A stretch of DNA of 64,000 nt, from assembly GCF_910592395.1 (NCBI RefSeq), contig NC_088318.1:1862001-1926000 (forward strand). Reading direction: 5' to 3'. The notes beneath the pieces were generated by a model. It was not told where the DNA came from, did not search any database, and saw only the letters and a program-made list of their open reading frames with translations. Both the position numbers and the translations under genes were made by a program. Origin of the DNA: Lineus longissimus (taxonomy: Eukaryota; Nemertea; Pilidiophora; Heteronemertea; Lineidae). Position 1 is the first letter of the stretch; every line of letters begins with the position of its first letter. Shown here one piece after another: positions 37,401-47,993 of the stretch.

Positions 37401-38872
37401 GCTGGAGACATCTTTTTTCTTGAGAGCTTATTTCGTGAGGGTTTTGTTTCAATTTCTTTGTCATGGTTACATGAATGGCTTTGTTAGTTTTCTGGCTTTG
37501 GAAGATTGAAAGGGAAATAATAAAATGTATTGGGTGTCAGCAAGGCCGCACGTCTCTGCTGTAAAAAGATACATGATGCATATTTTTCAAATAAGGAAAT
37601 AAACCAGAAATCTTGAAAAGAAACTTCCTAATTACTGGGTTTGACATTTATTGCAAGTTACAAGGAAAACCCAAGCGAAACGTTTTTGTTTCATGTTTTA
37701 CCTTATTTGCTGGGATGCTATTAAAGTAAACACACTTGACTGACCAGTATGATTGCTGTCAGCAATTTGCCAACCCTACTCAAGTTGCTGGTGCATCCGA
37801 CTGTTAACATGGATGTTTTGTTGTGAGGGAGCCCCAGTCTTGGAGGGCAATTCTAATTTCCTGACATCCGGTAAAGAAGTTGATGCCAAGCTCATTTTTA
37901 ATGTCTTGGTGAACATGGCCAGTGTCAAAGCAATGGACCCAATTGACCTGTTGTATTTTCCTGGGAATGTCTGGCTGTATGTTGTATCATTGAAATGTGT
38001 TTATGTTTCACGGTCTGAATTGGTAATTTAATCAAGACAGGTTTCGCGTCCCTCAAGCGTATCTGTGCGGCATCAAAGTATACAGGTGCCACCTTTCGAT
38101 TGCTTGTAATTACTCAAGGGTGCCAAGTATCAGATTTAGATAGAATTTGCCCCTGAAAATGGTTAAATAAATCTACTCTAATCTGCTTGTTGATTGCCTC
38201 ATGGTTCCGCTGCTGACAATTACTCTCAGTATGTGGCAATTATTTTTTCAATTGCTTCAATTATGGACAGTTTTAAGAGTTTTTATAGCTCGCTGAGGGA
38301 ACTGCTTCGGTTATTCTTAGTGATGTTATGGCTATGACCTACAATCAGTATTTCATGCATGCATTGCATGTTTGTAATAGTTATTGCAGTTACCTGCAAC
38401 AAGAATTGCTGATCACACAATCCTGTGATCAATATAAGCCCAGCGATTGCTGGTTTTACCCACTGACAAGAAATATTTTTGTGACAAAAATTGCTTGTTT
38501 GGGCTGCCTTTAGGTAAGCTCATACTGTTTTTTTCATTATCATCACATTCAAATCCCAAGCCCCATAAGGATGGTTGACTCTGTTGACAATATCTTGGAG
38601 AGAAACCATTTGAGGTTGGCAATAAATGACAATTACTGGTTGAGAAGCAGGATGAGCTTTGGCCTGTGGCAAGACTTGTGGACAAGAGGGTGGGACTATG
38701 GTAGAGGGCAAGCCATAAGTGAGAGGGGGATAGGGGCACTTCACAACCAAATGGGACTGGAAGTTTAGAGCTAAAGGATGTTCAGATGACTGATGGAGGG
38801 AGAAGGCCAGAGCAGCAGCCGGCTGTGGTGATATAGTGAATTTTGCGTAGGGTCATGAATTTCAGCCACGCC
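34457..38872. other. Non-coding stretch
   Basis: The longest frame (35310-35687, plus, 125 codons) has no recognisable domain, weak start context and no flanking splice signals that fit. Acceptor-plus-donor motifs without exons occur at 38513 (plus) and near 38394 (minus). No repeats found. Confidence 0.4.
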
Positions 38873-39108
38873 ACGATAGCTGTACCCTGCATACTTCACA
38901 TGCTTTACTGCAAAAGTGTTCTTTTCCTCTACTAATTGTATGCCAAGGGTAAGGAGGCAAGTCCCCCAAGAGCAGTGAATGTGAATGATAGAGTGGTCAG
39001 CAGTTGTTGCAGCATTAGGGTCAGCAACATGTTCTCCTGGGAGCAATAATCCTTCATTAGGAACTGTCAGATTGGGTGATTGATTGTAGTGCTTGACTGC
39101 TTGACCCA
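38873..39108 (-). CDS. Candidate exon or gene fragment resembling a LAMP-type luminal domain
   Basis: This is the central part of a 151-codon open frame on the minus strand (38771-39226). The upstream third of that frame lies in the inverted-repeat element at 39133-39530 and is not counted. An acceptor-like CCCTTACCTGCACAG precedes position 39108. The translated run contains an NLTVP sequon segment, then SIIHIHCSWG, CLLTLGIQL and NTFAVKHVKYAGYSY. By eye this follows the beta-strand pattern of lysosome-associated membrane protein luminal domains (S-hydrophobic-x-I, G, LTL, then F-x-V). The usual second cysteine is not clearly placed and no good donor was seen, so it may be a fragment, a pseudogene or chance. 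Frames of this length are expected about once by chance in a window this size. Confidence 0.25.
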
Positions 39109-39132
39109 CTGTGCAGGTAAGGGCATAAGCCG

Positions 39133-39530
39133 TGTGTACACCACCTGAAAATGGACCACCAATCTTGGTTCGCGAACCAATGCCGCACCATCGAAAATCC
39201 ACCAAGCGCGTACACCACCGCTGCAACTAGTTATAGAATCCGGCAACAGATGGCGCGCAAACAATAAATTGCATGCGCAGAAAGCGCCATTTCGAAAGCG
39301 CTGCCTGTCGCCGAACCATTTAACTAGCTAATTGCCGATCCATTAGCACGTACACCACGACAAAGCTGAGCTTTTAACAAGCCAGGCGAATTTGGACCAT
39401 CAAGCTTGATGGGACAAATTCGCCCGGCAATTTGTACCGGCAATGGATGGCCGAACAAATTTGTCGCGGCAATGTGGTGGTGCACGTGCAATTGGTCCAC
39501 CAATATTTTGTGGTGTACGCGCAACTAAAA
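39133..39530. mobile_element. MITE with GTACACCAC inverted ends
   Basis: The left end reads 'gtgtgtacaccacc', then 'aatggaccaccaatcttgg'. The right end, reverse-complemented, reads 'gcgcgtacaccaca', then 'atattggtggaccaattg'. Two more internal copies of the end motif ('gcgcgtacaccaccg' near 39206, 'gcacgtacaccacg' near 39345) suggest a composite. The block is richer in G+C and CpG than its flanks. No coding capacity. Confidence 0.6.
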
Positions 39531-40200
39531 TCTAATAGTCTTTTTGTTGATATCAATTTTCCTTTCTGCTGTAATTCATCAGCTTGTCTTGGGCAGATGA
39601 ATTTCTCATTTGCAATCATATCACAAGGTTTTTTGTCCGAATGGTTATTCTTATTCTGTGTATTGTTATTAAGAATGATGGCCATAGTGTCTTCTCTAGA
39701 TAAGCTAGTAGTCCTCTTGGTATGAATCTACATGTCCACTCACCAGAATTTTATGATATTTGTATGCCGTGTATGCAGCCAGTTTATTACATTTTATAGT
39801 TTTTTGCTGGTCTTGGGGGTGGTATTCCACACTGCTAATCATATAACACGTTTTTCTCTTCTCAGCATCATCAATTGGGTATTTCATGATCATGATTGCA
39901 ACATATTCCGACAGTATCCTTCCTTGGTAACTGTCATGAAAATAGGTTGGGTTATCTTCAGTGAAGCTCGCCTTAGTAGTACCAGCCCACTAAGAATAGG
40001 ATGATATTTGATGCCATGACATGATACCTCTCAAATCTCACTTGAAGACCTCTTTGAGCTACTTCACTCAAAAAGCATATCAGCTTGTTTTTTTTCTCAT
40101 TTGAAGCTGACTTGAACCTGATAGTACCACTCAGGCGCTCAGTATCAGCGTTTCGTTTGAACAAGAAGAAGCTAGTGCTTGGGTGGTAACAGGATACATC

Positions 40201-40345
40201 TACAGTGGAACCCGGTCACACGACCACTCCTGGGACCGAGGTTAAATGGCTGGTTACCGGGGTGGTCGCTTTAGTGAAGTTGAAAATCTGGAACAAAATG
40301 CATGATTATGTTTCCCGCCAAAATTGTTGAACTTTTTCATAAGGC
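40201..40345 (+). mobile_element. Dispersed repeat family 1, left-end copy
   Basis: It starts CTACAGTGGAACCCGGTCAC, continues 'gaccactcctgggaccgagg' and 'ggttaccggggtggtcgc', and ends near 'ttgttgaactttttcataag'. It aligns through its length with 52735-52865. The internal and right parts of the element are missing. Confidence 0.75.
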
Positions 40346-41464
40346 TTAGCATTCAGCAACGGTCTATGAGAAAGATAATTAATTTCTCACTTACTGTATG
40401 TTTCATTATCTTTGATAGGACTGGTAATTGGTAGATATCGAAAGGACCCCTTCATTTTCTTGAATTGGTCTATGATATCTCCCATTCATGATACATATTA
40501 GTGAAAGATGTATTGACCCAATATACTCTTCGGTTCAGCTTTCCTTCGGCCAAATCACATCTAAGGTTTTGTGTGCTATATTACGACTGACTTTGGCCAG
40601 AAGATTCTCTTTCTAATCAATCTGATTCGAAGTGAAGCATACGTGGTATATGACTGTCCAATCAGTTCCTTGCTCGGAACATTATAGGAGGGATGAATGA
40701 GTTACTTCTCTGATAGACATCCATCTGTCTGTGATTAGGTTAACATTGAGTAGAATGTCTTGGTCATTTATTCCCATATCATGGCATTCGGAATAGGTTT
40801 TGGTCGGCACGGCTGTATCCGCACCATTCATGAGGTCATGTGATGAAATTCATGAGAGGAGAGGACGGTCATTAGGGTGTTTTATTTCTGCATATTTTGC
40901 GAATAACTGCCACTAAAAAAACATGGCTGGAAAAAATAAAGTAAACCGGAAACATATTACCATAAAGTAATTTGAGAAATTTGATATGTGTTTATAAAGA
41001 AAGTTCTGCTGGTCACCATCTGAACATCAAGTGAACTAGTGCGGCTTGAAATGCTTCAACTGTGCCAAGGCAATAGCTTTGTACCAAGAAACCCCAAAAT
41101 CCTGTTACCTGTACTTCGTTTCAGGAAGCACCTGTTCCATTGAATTCAGCTGAATGCTTCAAAGTTGCTGGTGCTTAATGATCGTACATTTCATATTTCT
41201 TGAAAGCTCACCTTTCCATCCGCTCAGGAGGGAGACAAGATTTAGACTCCGAGCAGTCACCTCTGCAGGAAGTTCATGTCATTAGTCAAGGAAGTATACT
41301 GTCAAGGTTCGAGGTGATATCAAGGGGTGATCCACTATGGTAGGTGCGGTAACCTCCTTTGATAAAAAGAAGTTGGTGGGCTGATGTGATGATATCAGGT
41401 CATGGGTTTTGTGTCGATGGTATGGCCTCTGACATCCTATAAGAAGAACCCAATACTGATAAGA

Positions 41465-41599
41465 CCTAATTTGTTCGATTAGGTATGAAAATATGGGAAC
41501 AGGCGGCACTGTGGAGGTCTATTTAAAAGTATCTATGCTTTAAGGAACTGTACACAGTGCCGCCTGTTCCCATATTTTCATACCTAATTTGTTTGATTA
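41465..41599. mobile_element. Perfect 34-bp-arm hairpin flanked by 17-bp direct repeats
   Basis: 41480-41513 ('taggtatgaaaatatggg' onward) is the exact reverse complement of 41553-41586, 34 of 34, around a 39-base loop. The outer sequence CCTAATTTGTTYGATTA occurs on both sides in the same orientation (41465-41481; 41583-41599), with one difference. This looks like a very small foldback element with a target duplication, or a structure-driven local duplication. No gene is included. Confidence 0.85.
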
Positions 41600-42499
41600 C
41601 TCATTCTGCACTCTGCGTGGCACTCATCCGAGAGTTTAAAAGGCCTGCAGAGAGAAGGCGATATTACAAATGATGTCGCGTCTGTTCAAGTTGCTATTGC
41701 GTAGAGGTCATGAGATGGAGTCGTGTCTGTGACAACAAGATTTGATGGCTCTTATTCGATAAGGGTGCAATACCGAAACCATTGAAGCCTTATTGCTCGT
41801 GTCCAATCTTATTATAGACATTGGTCATGAGATTGGGAAATCAGCGCAAGATACCACATGGCGGGATGGTCAACTTATTTTATTGGATAGCATTTGAGTA
41901 ATCTGGTTGTTGTGCATTTCGTGAGCATATGTGATTGCTACTCTTACTGCCATAACTCTTCTTTACTGTGACGGTTAGTATTATAGTTGAATTTTAGCTT
42001 TTTATCATGCTCTTTTTCCTGGAATCCTTGCTCATTGCTTTGAGTAATCAAGCTCAGTGCTACAACATTCCAGAATCTTCTGGAGGTTGGCGAGGAGCAT
42101 CCAGGAGGCCTACTACCGACTTGACCCCTACTTTTGTGAATGTGAGAGTGTATCAATGCTTTGCAAGTCACGATTGCCAAGGAACAGCTACTAACTCTAC
42201 ATTAAGAAAGAGAAGTTCAGATTGAGAGTCCTCACATTTCTTGGTCAGACTGAGCATCATTCCACTACACATGCCAGGCCCTTATATGAGGTTCTTATCA
42301 CACCAATTCACCATTTCCTGTAATGATTATTGTGTCATTGCTTCATGCCACAAGGAGCAAATGAAGAGCGTTTGATTCCTAGTTTTCTAATGGACCATCA
42401 TTTAATTAGATTTCCTTTTTCAATAGTTAAGCTCACAACACGTACAACATATGAAATATTTGATAGTCTGTTGGATGAGACTAAAAGCTCCCTTATCCC

Positions 42500-42645
42500 T
42501 TATACCTTAGTGTCTATGTCAGGGCAAGTAAAAGATCCCACAAAGGTGGACAGCAGCCTATGGTGGGCTCCATTCCTCCGGCAAAAATCCGATAGCGTTA
42601 CGACGCCGGTAATGAAATGATATGATGATGATAGGATACGCTTTC
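42500..42645 (+). repeat. Possible SINE 3' tail
   Basis: 'tgtctatgtcagggcaagta', 'aaaagatccca', then 'gggctccattcctccggc', ending in a 'tgatatgatgatgata' simple tail. The style resembles SINE 3' ends ending in short microsatellites. No tRNA-like head was found, so this is tentative. Confidence 0.25.
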
Positions 42646-43498
42646 AAGCAACAATGTGATTTCATCACCATTAGGACAAAAATGTCATCTCATTTGGAAA
42701 TTATGATCATAATAACAGGACTGGATTAGATGATGCCAAAAAACTCGAAGGAAATGGGATTAAGTTATCCAGGTGAACTGTATATCTAGGCTGTATTGCT
42801 AGTGGCAGCTGTATTTTTTTATCACCAAAGAGTATCTTTCAAGACTGTCCTCCACTCCCTTATTTTCTTTCTCGGCCTCTTTGTCTTGATCAGCAGAAAA
42901 TTTCTTCTGTCCTGTGGCATTTCAATTATCCTTACATTTCTGACAAAAGTTGATGGCGTATTAGTAGCCACGGATGCATCAGGTGCATTTTGTCACACAT
43001 TGAGTTGTTTATGCATGTCTTTCCAAAGGTCACTCTCCTGGCAAAATCTATCATTTAGGGATGATGTTAGGTGCTTGCCCTTGAAGAAAAAGTGTTTTTT
43101 GGTTGTTATCAGAATATTGTTGGAGTCAAGGCTTTGATGAGTTGAACGTCAACGCAAGAAGATGCAATCATGAAGGAAACCCACTGGTAATATATTGCGG
43201 TTGACACTGATAAGTGCTGAGAAAAGTGATGCGGTAATAAGGTATCTGCATCAAAGAAAATAGAGAGTTGTTGCTCTTGTGGGAAATCATCCCTCAAGAA
43301 AAAGTCATGTCTTTTATTTCAAGAAAGTCTTGTCGGTGTCTCTTTGGAGGAGGGAATTGAGGTGTGTTACATCTAGTGTTTTTTTCTGGTGCTTTTGTAG
43401 AGGAGCTATATCATAATGTCAGGGTGTCTTTGAGGACGGCGGTAGACTCCAGAGGAACTGATCTCAACATTGCAAATTTCTGGTTTCCTTTTTTCCAG

Positions 43499-43657
43499 CT
43501 GACCTTTGCGAGGAGAAATAGTCACTACGTTTTTTATATGGAAGATCTGACGAGTGATTTCCCTCAGGATGAGAGACAAAGATGTGAAGTGTGTCCGACT
43601 TTTATCAAACAGATTGCCAAGCTGGCCAGCAGACTACAAGTCATGTCGCATTTATGA
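43499..43657 (+). CDS. Candidate terminal exon of an unidentified gene
   Basis: A strong acceptor (TTTCCTTTTTTCCAG) ends at 43498. It is followed in phase 0 by 52 open codons and a stop. The peptide is charged and mixed in composition (for example FYMEDLTSDFPQDERQRC and CPTFIKQIAKLASRLQ), unlike the A+T-driven chance frames around it. No poly(A) signal or partner exon was found and no domain is recognised, so chance is quite possible. Confidence 0.17.
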   Translation: MTFARRNSHYVFYMEDLTSDFPQDERQRCEVCPTFIKQIAKLASRLQVMSHL

Positions 43658-46029
43658 CCTTGATAACTGCCTTTGGCCCTTCCCCAAGAGATAAAGAATA
43701 AGAGATCATCTCACTAACAAACCCAATCGTGGCTTCATACCAGTTCCCAGGATGAAGATAGTGACAAGGAGCAACTGCCATCTTGTCACTTGTCACTGTC
43801 AGCAATTTGATCCTTGATCGCATTTGATTGAGTTTGAGAGATGTGGAGGCTATTCCTGTGTGTGTAGCTCCAGCAATAGTAATCCTTGGTTGATTTACTG
43901 GTCAAATACCAATATTGCTTAAGCTGGTCAAATATGAAACTGGAAGGTAGGAGCTACAGCATTGTTTCTGCAATTGCCTTACATGGCCAATCCCCCTTGA
44001 CAGGATTATCCACCTTTCACCATCAGCCTCTGGCATATACATGTAGGGTCTGGCAGGAACTTTGTTGTGAGGGCTTTCTCCTTTTGACCATGTATTGCTT
44101 GGAACCAACTTATAAGAAATGAATAGGATGGTCGCATCACACTTTGATTCCTATTATGGAACAGGAGCAGTTTTGTCAACCTTATGTAGCTGGCCTGTCA
44201 ATATCAAACATTTTTTTACTCTTGCCACTCAGCTTATATGCACTATAGTTTGTGACATCCGCTTGTCCTGTAAAGAGCCTGTAAAGAAGAAAGTGTGACT
44301 GAAAAGTTGGCTGATGTTCTTCTCAATTTACTGGGGTATTCAGTTGGAATCCTTGGTCCAATAAAAAATTAGCCTTACCAAATTAAGGGCTTTTCTTCAG
44401 CCATTGATCTTACGTGCCATCTCCTCTTTAATCGCAATGGTCCTCTGCTAGACTGGATACTGTTTCACAAAAACACGCCCAGAGCAGTACATTGGTCCAA
44501 GCAGTCACAACCAGAATGCTGGTATAAGTTTACTTTTATTGCTGTTTTGAATTAAACCTGCATTGTCAGATTAGAAGTTGTCCTTTCTGCCCTTGCTTTC
44601 TGTGAGATATAAAAAGGAAGCCATGGATCCATTAGGAGGTCATGAACGAACACTATTTGTTGTGTGAAAGAAACAGGTGAAGCCACCATTCACCTCCCCG
44701 TCGATTTGCACATAGCATTTAAAGCATCAGCGCCACTTCTTGTTTTGGCTTTAGTTGATTAGAACAGAGTGGTTGGTCTCTCATGGTGACAGGTGACACT
44801 GCAGGGAAAATCGAATGTGTCACGTTGTAGAGTGATGCTGTGTCCAGCTTAATGGACAGAGAGCTTCCAGTAAGTGAGTAAATTGCATTTTGTGTAGTTA
44901 AAAATATCATCCATGGCAAGCGAGCTTCATGGTTAAATTCTGCCTGCCAAGATAGAATTAACTCTCATTGCACTTTTTCTGATGGGGAAACGGGCATGAG
45001 TAACCAGGTCACATTCCTCTTTAAGCACGCATATTTTCATTGTGCAAAAACTAATTTTTTCGCAAATTGAAATTTTTCAGCACTGAGCACTGTCATCATA
45101 CCTTGAACAAAAGTGGCAGGGCCCGTACTATCCTTGAAATGAGGCGTATGAGAAGCTCATCCTCCTTGACCATGTTGACCGAAGACCGAGTTCCCAGGCC
45201 ACTAACACTAATGAGACGAACAAATTCTAATGCTCACAATAGCGGACGCTGATCGACAAAATGTTCCTGTCCTGCTGGTCTCCAAGGGGACATTTCTCAT
45301 CAATCCTCATCAATCCTCATGTTTTCCTCCTTCATCTTTTGCTTCGTCGCTAATCAAATTAGTCAATATCTTCTCAGCATGATGACAACAAATAACATAT
45401 TCTGAGAGCCGGACACATTGCAAGACTCTGAGTAAAAGGTCCCCTCAGATGAATGCATTTGTCTCTTGATTAGCTGCTTTTTCTAGCAGTTTCTTCCTTC
45501 GATGTAAGGACAAGAGAATTTGTTGAGCAGAATTTTGTACTTTGCTTGGATTCCTCGCCCCTGAGAAAATAGTGAGTTGAATGTATATTTGTTGTAAGTA
45601 TTTGCTGTGTTCTTTGGACGATAGTCCCTTAAGGCAATTCTGATTCTAAACGTGTCTTTATTGATCCTCATCGACCAACTTTATTGCTCACAGTGATCAG
45701 TTGTCACGAGTGTGATATGGTGAAAGTTTGATACATTTCCTGTTGACTAGACAGACATCCCAAGAGGATCCAGTAATGGACTTATTTCTGGTTGGACAGC
45801 CAATTGATATACCGATAGGTTCAGAGTTGCTCATGACCTTCCATGGATAGTTTTGGTAACTAACCCTATCTGGTAAACGTTGCATTTCGTGACCCTTGCT
45901 AAGAACCTGACAATCTTGCAGTTGAACATGTTGAAAATTTAACTTTGAGGTGCATGATCAAATCTTCATGTCAGCCACACTAAAATGTTTTGAGAGAAAA
46001 ATCTCTTTGAAGAGTGAAATGCAGAAAGG

Positions 46030-46200
46030 TTTGGATCTCTGAGTGGCTCAGCTGAAACATTGGGCCCTGTCAGAGGACCCAGGTTTGATTCCCGGTTTAT
46101 CCAAGTATACTTGCATGATAGTGTGCAAAACCGTCTTCAACAGTGCAGGTTTCCTCTGGGCTGCACAGTTTACTCTAACACAAAATTGCCCAAATATTGT
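46030..46200 (+). mobile_element. tRNA-derived SINE (head plus body)
   Basis: A tRNA-like head (46032-46101) carries an A-box-like TGGCTCAGCTG at 46044-46054 and a B-box-like GGTTTGATTCC at 46082-46092. The 38-base spacing suits an internal RNA polymerase III promoter. The following body contains GGTTTCCTCTGGGCT and then a CA-rich stretch, resembling the conserved central domain of several metazoan SINE families. The cloverleaf is degenerate, so this is a SINE copy rather than a working tRNA gene. No poly(A)/simple tail or target-site duplication was clearly defined, so the 3' end is approximate. Confidence 0.6.
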
Positions 46201-46937
46201 GAGAAGAACCAATAATGAGCTAAGTCTGCTCAAGTGCTCTCGACTCTCGATATTTTTACAGAAAGTTGTACATGTTGGAAAAACCAGTGAGAGAATTCCA
46301 TCACAACCACCTGCTTCCTAAGGGGCGATTACTAAAGGATCATTGTAATTATACCGGGATAAATGCATGAAAACATGTTACAGCCTCCATGTGACAGGGT
46401 TTTTCTCCTCATTAGCGCAGCAATTTTTCTTCTGGTCGGAAATGTGGTGGAAGAACATGGCGTGATAGACCTACTACTTGTGGCCAAGGGCAGGGTATAA
46501 AAATAAGGCTATAGGCAGTTGAGGAATAAAATAAGTCACTATGAATTCCAACATTTAGTAATGAATGATGAAACAACTTAATCAGGGAAACTGAAATCAT
46601 AGTTTATTTTTTCCCCCTGGGACGAGGAGGGGGTTGTTGAACTTGGTATCCTTTTTGTTCTGAGCCCTTCATTTGATCATCTACATGTGAGGAGCATAGA
46701 TTAAGAAGGAAGATGCAGCCGCCCTCCAATCTTTTGATGCTAATCCTTCACATCATCACGAACGTTGACAGGTATAAAATGACACACAGCCATGCCACAC
46801 AGCTGATTGGACCACTCTCCCATCTAGATCAGTCTCATTGGTCTCAAATGAAAGCCTTGTTTGGTCTTGAAAGACTATTGGGAAACCACCTAATGTGCGA
46901 GGGCAGGTTGTAAGAACAGAACACCTGCTTCTATGAG

Positions 46938-47295
46938 TTATCTAAGGTTTCCCATTGATCCGAGTTGTGCCTGGTGACTTCCTTGATGAAGCTGGTAGAT
47001 GTTATTACCCTGGGTCTGTCAGTGACGGATTTCCCATTAATTTACTCCTGGGGAAATAAACGCCATGAACAATGACACCACCAGATTGCCGGAACCAATC
47101 TAGCGTGTACTGTATGGAGGATGACTTGTCATGACTGAACATATATTTCTGTGATTTATCTTAAGTTATCCATTTATCAACATTGTGCCTTGTAACTTAA
47201 TTGACTTCCTTGATGAAGAAGGTGGTCAATGTAACTACCATGGTGCAGTCGATGCCTTATTTCCTATTAATTTACTCCTCGGACATCAAATGTGT
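46938..47295 (+). repeat. Old direct duplication, period about 217 bp
   Basis: 'ttatctaaggtttcccatt', 'cttccttgatgaag' and 'tttcccattaatttactcct' (46938-47080) recur at 47154-47295 in the same order with many changes. Confidence 0.7.
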
Positions 47296-47328
47296 TGCGT
47301 GAAGTGAGCGGAGACTTAATATTCTGGA

Positions 47329-47553
47329 TTAACCATACTGAACCATCCCATGGATCTTTGAAACACAAGTTGTTTCATCTTGGCAGTTACATTTTTTTCG
47401 ATGGGAACTAGCCATGACACCCCAGTTTGAAATTAGCCAGTGGTTGGCAGTTTTTCTCATAAGGTCATCAGATGTCACAGTCCACAGTGACGGATGGAGG
47501 TACTCTGAATCTCCCATTTGTTTGTCATCCTTTAATGTCGCACAGTCTTCGGC
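47329..47553 (-). CDS. Candidate terminal exon of an unidentified gene
   Basis: The minus strand has an acceptor-like TGTCACGGCTCCTTGCAG ending at 47554. It is followed in phase 0 by 74 open codons ending in a stop. The peptide includes EYLHPSLWTVTSDDLMRKTA and a cysteine-bearing basic C-terminal part (KKCNCQDETTC). No domain is recognised and no AATAAA follows closely. The nearby DNA (46938-47295) is an old direct duplication, and this frame begins just outside it. Confidence 0.17.
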   Translation of the reverse strand, partial: AEDCATLKDDKQMGDSEYLHPSLWTVTSDDLMRKTANHWLISNWGVMASSHRKKCNCQDETTCVSKIHGMVQYG

Positions 47554-47867
47554 CTGCAAGGAGCCGTGACAACATATTGAGTGACTGCAATTTAACAAAT
47601 TGACGTCTGCATTCTGAGCACAATCTTCATGTAGTTCCATTAAGTCTGTGATAAGTATCACTTTTGCAATTGGCGGAAATTTCTTTAAAGTTAAAATATT
47701 CACAAATTTTGCAAGTTACAGTTTCAGTTTTTCCTATCAAATCTTTTGAGAAAGATCAATTTTTCCAAGTCAATGTGATTCACAAAATCCACAAAATGTA
47801 ATGCTGATGAATATTTGGCAGTTTACATTATCATCATTAGCTGTCTTGTAACCCTACTGTATTTCTG

Positions 47868-47993
47868 CCAGAGGTATGTCATCCACTACAGGCTACTGTC
47901 CACCTATGTGAGATCTTTTACTTGCCCTAGCCAGAGGTATGTCATCCACTACAGGCTACTGTCCACCTATGTGAGATCTTTTACTTGCCCTGG
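47868..47993 (+). repeat. Tandem duplication, 63 bp
   Basis: 'ccagaggtatgtcatccact' to 'gatcttttacttgccctag' occurs twice (47868-47930; 47931-47993) with one difference. The period is a multiple of three, so an 83-codon plus-strand frame shows a repeated 21-residue block. There is no other sign that this frame is translated. Confidence 0.96.

Larger units (their letters stand above)
41600..46029. other. Non-coding stretch apart from the candidate exon at 43499
   Basis: Holds the possible SINE tail at 42500-42645 and the candidate terminal exon. Other frames, including 42796-43137 and 42007-42225, show no domain or splice support. Confidence 0.4.

Noticed and set aside
38380-38400. Minus-strand CAG|GTAACT as a second recursive splice site
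   Set aside because: Shorter pyrimidine tract, no branch-like motif and non-consensus donor bases; likely chance.
42007-42225. Possible secreted peptide precursor (signal-peptide-like start, GGWRG segment)
   Set aside because: The N-terminus contains a glutamate in the hydrophobic stretch, and there are no convincing repeated dibasic-amidation units.
46032-46101. Functional tRNA gene
   Set aside because: A and B boxes are present but the acceptor and anticodon stems do not fold well and a SINE body follows.
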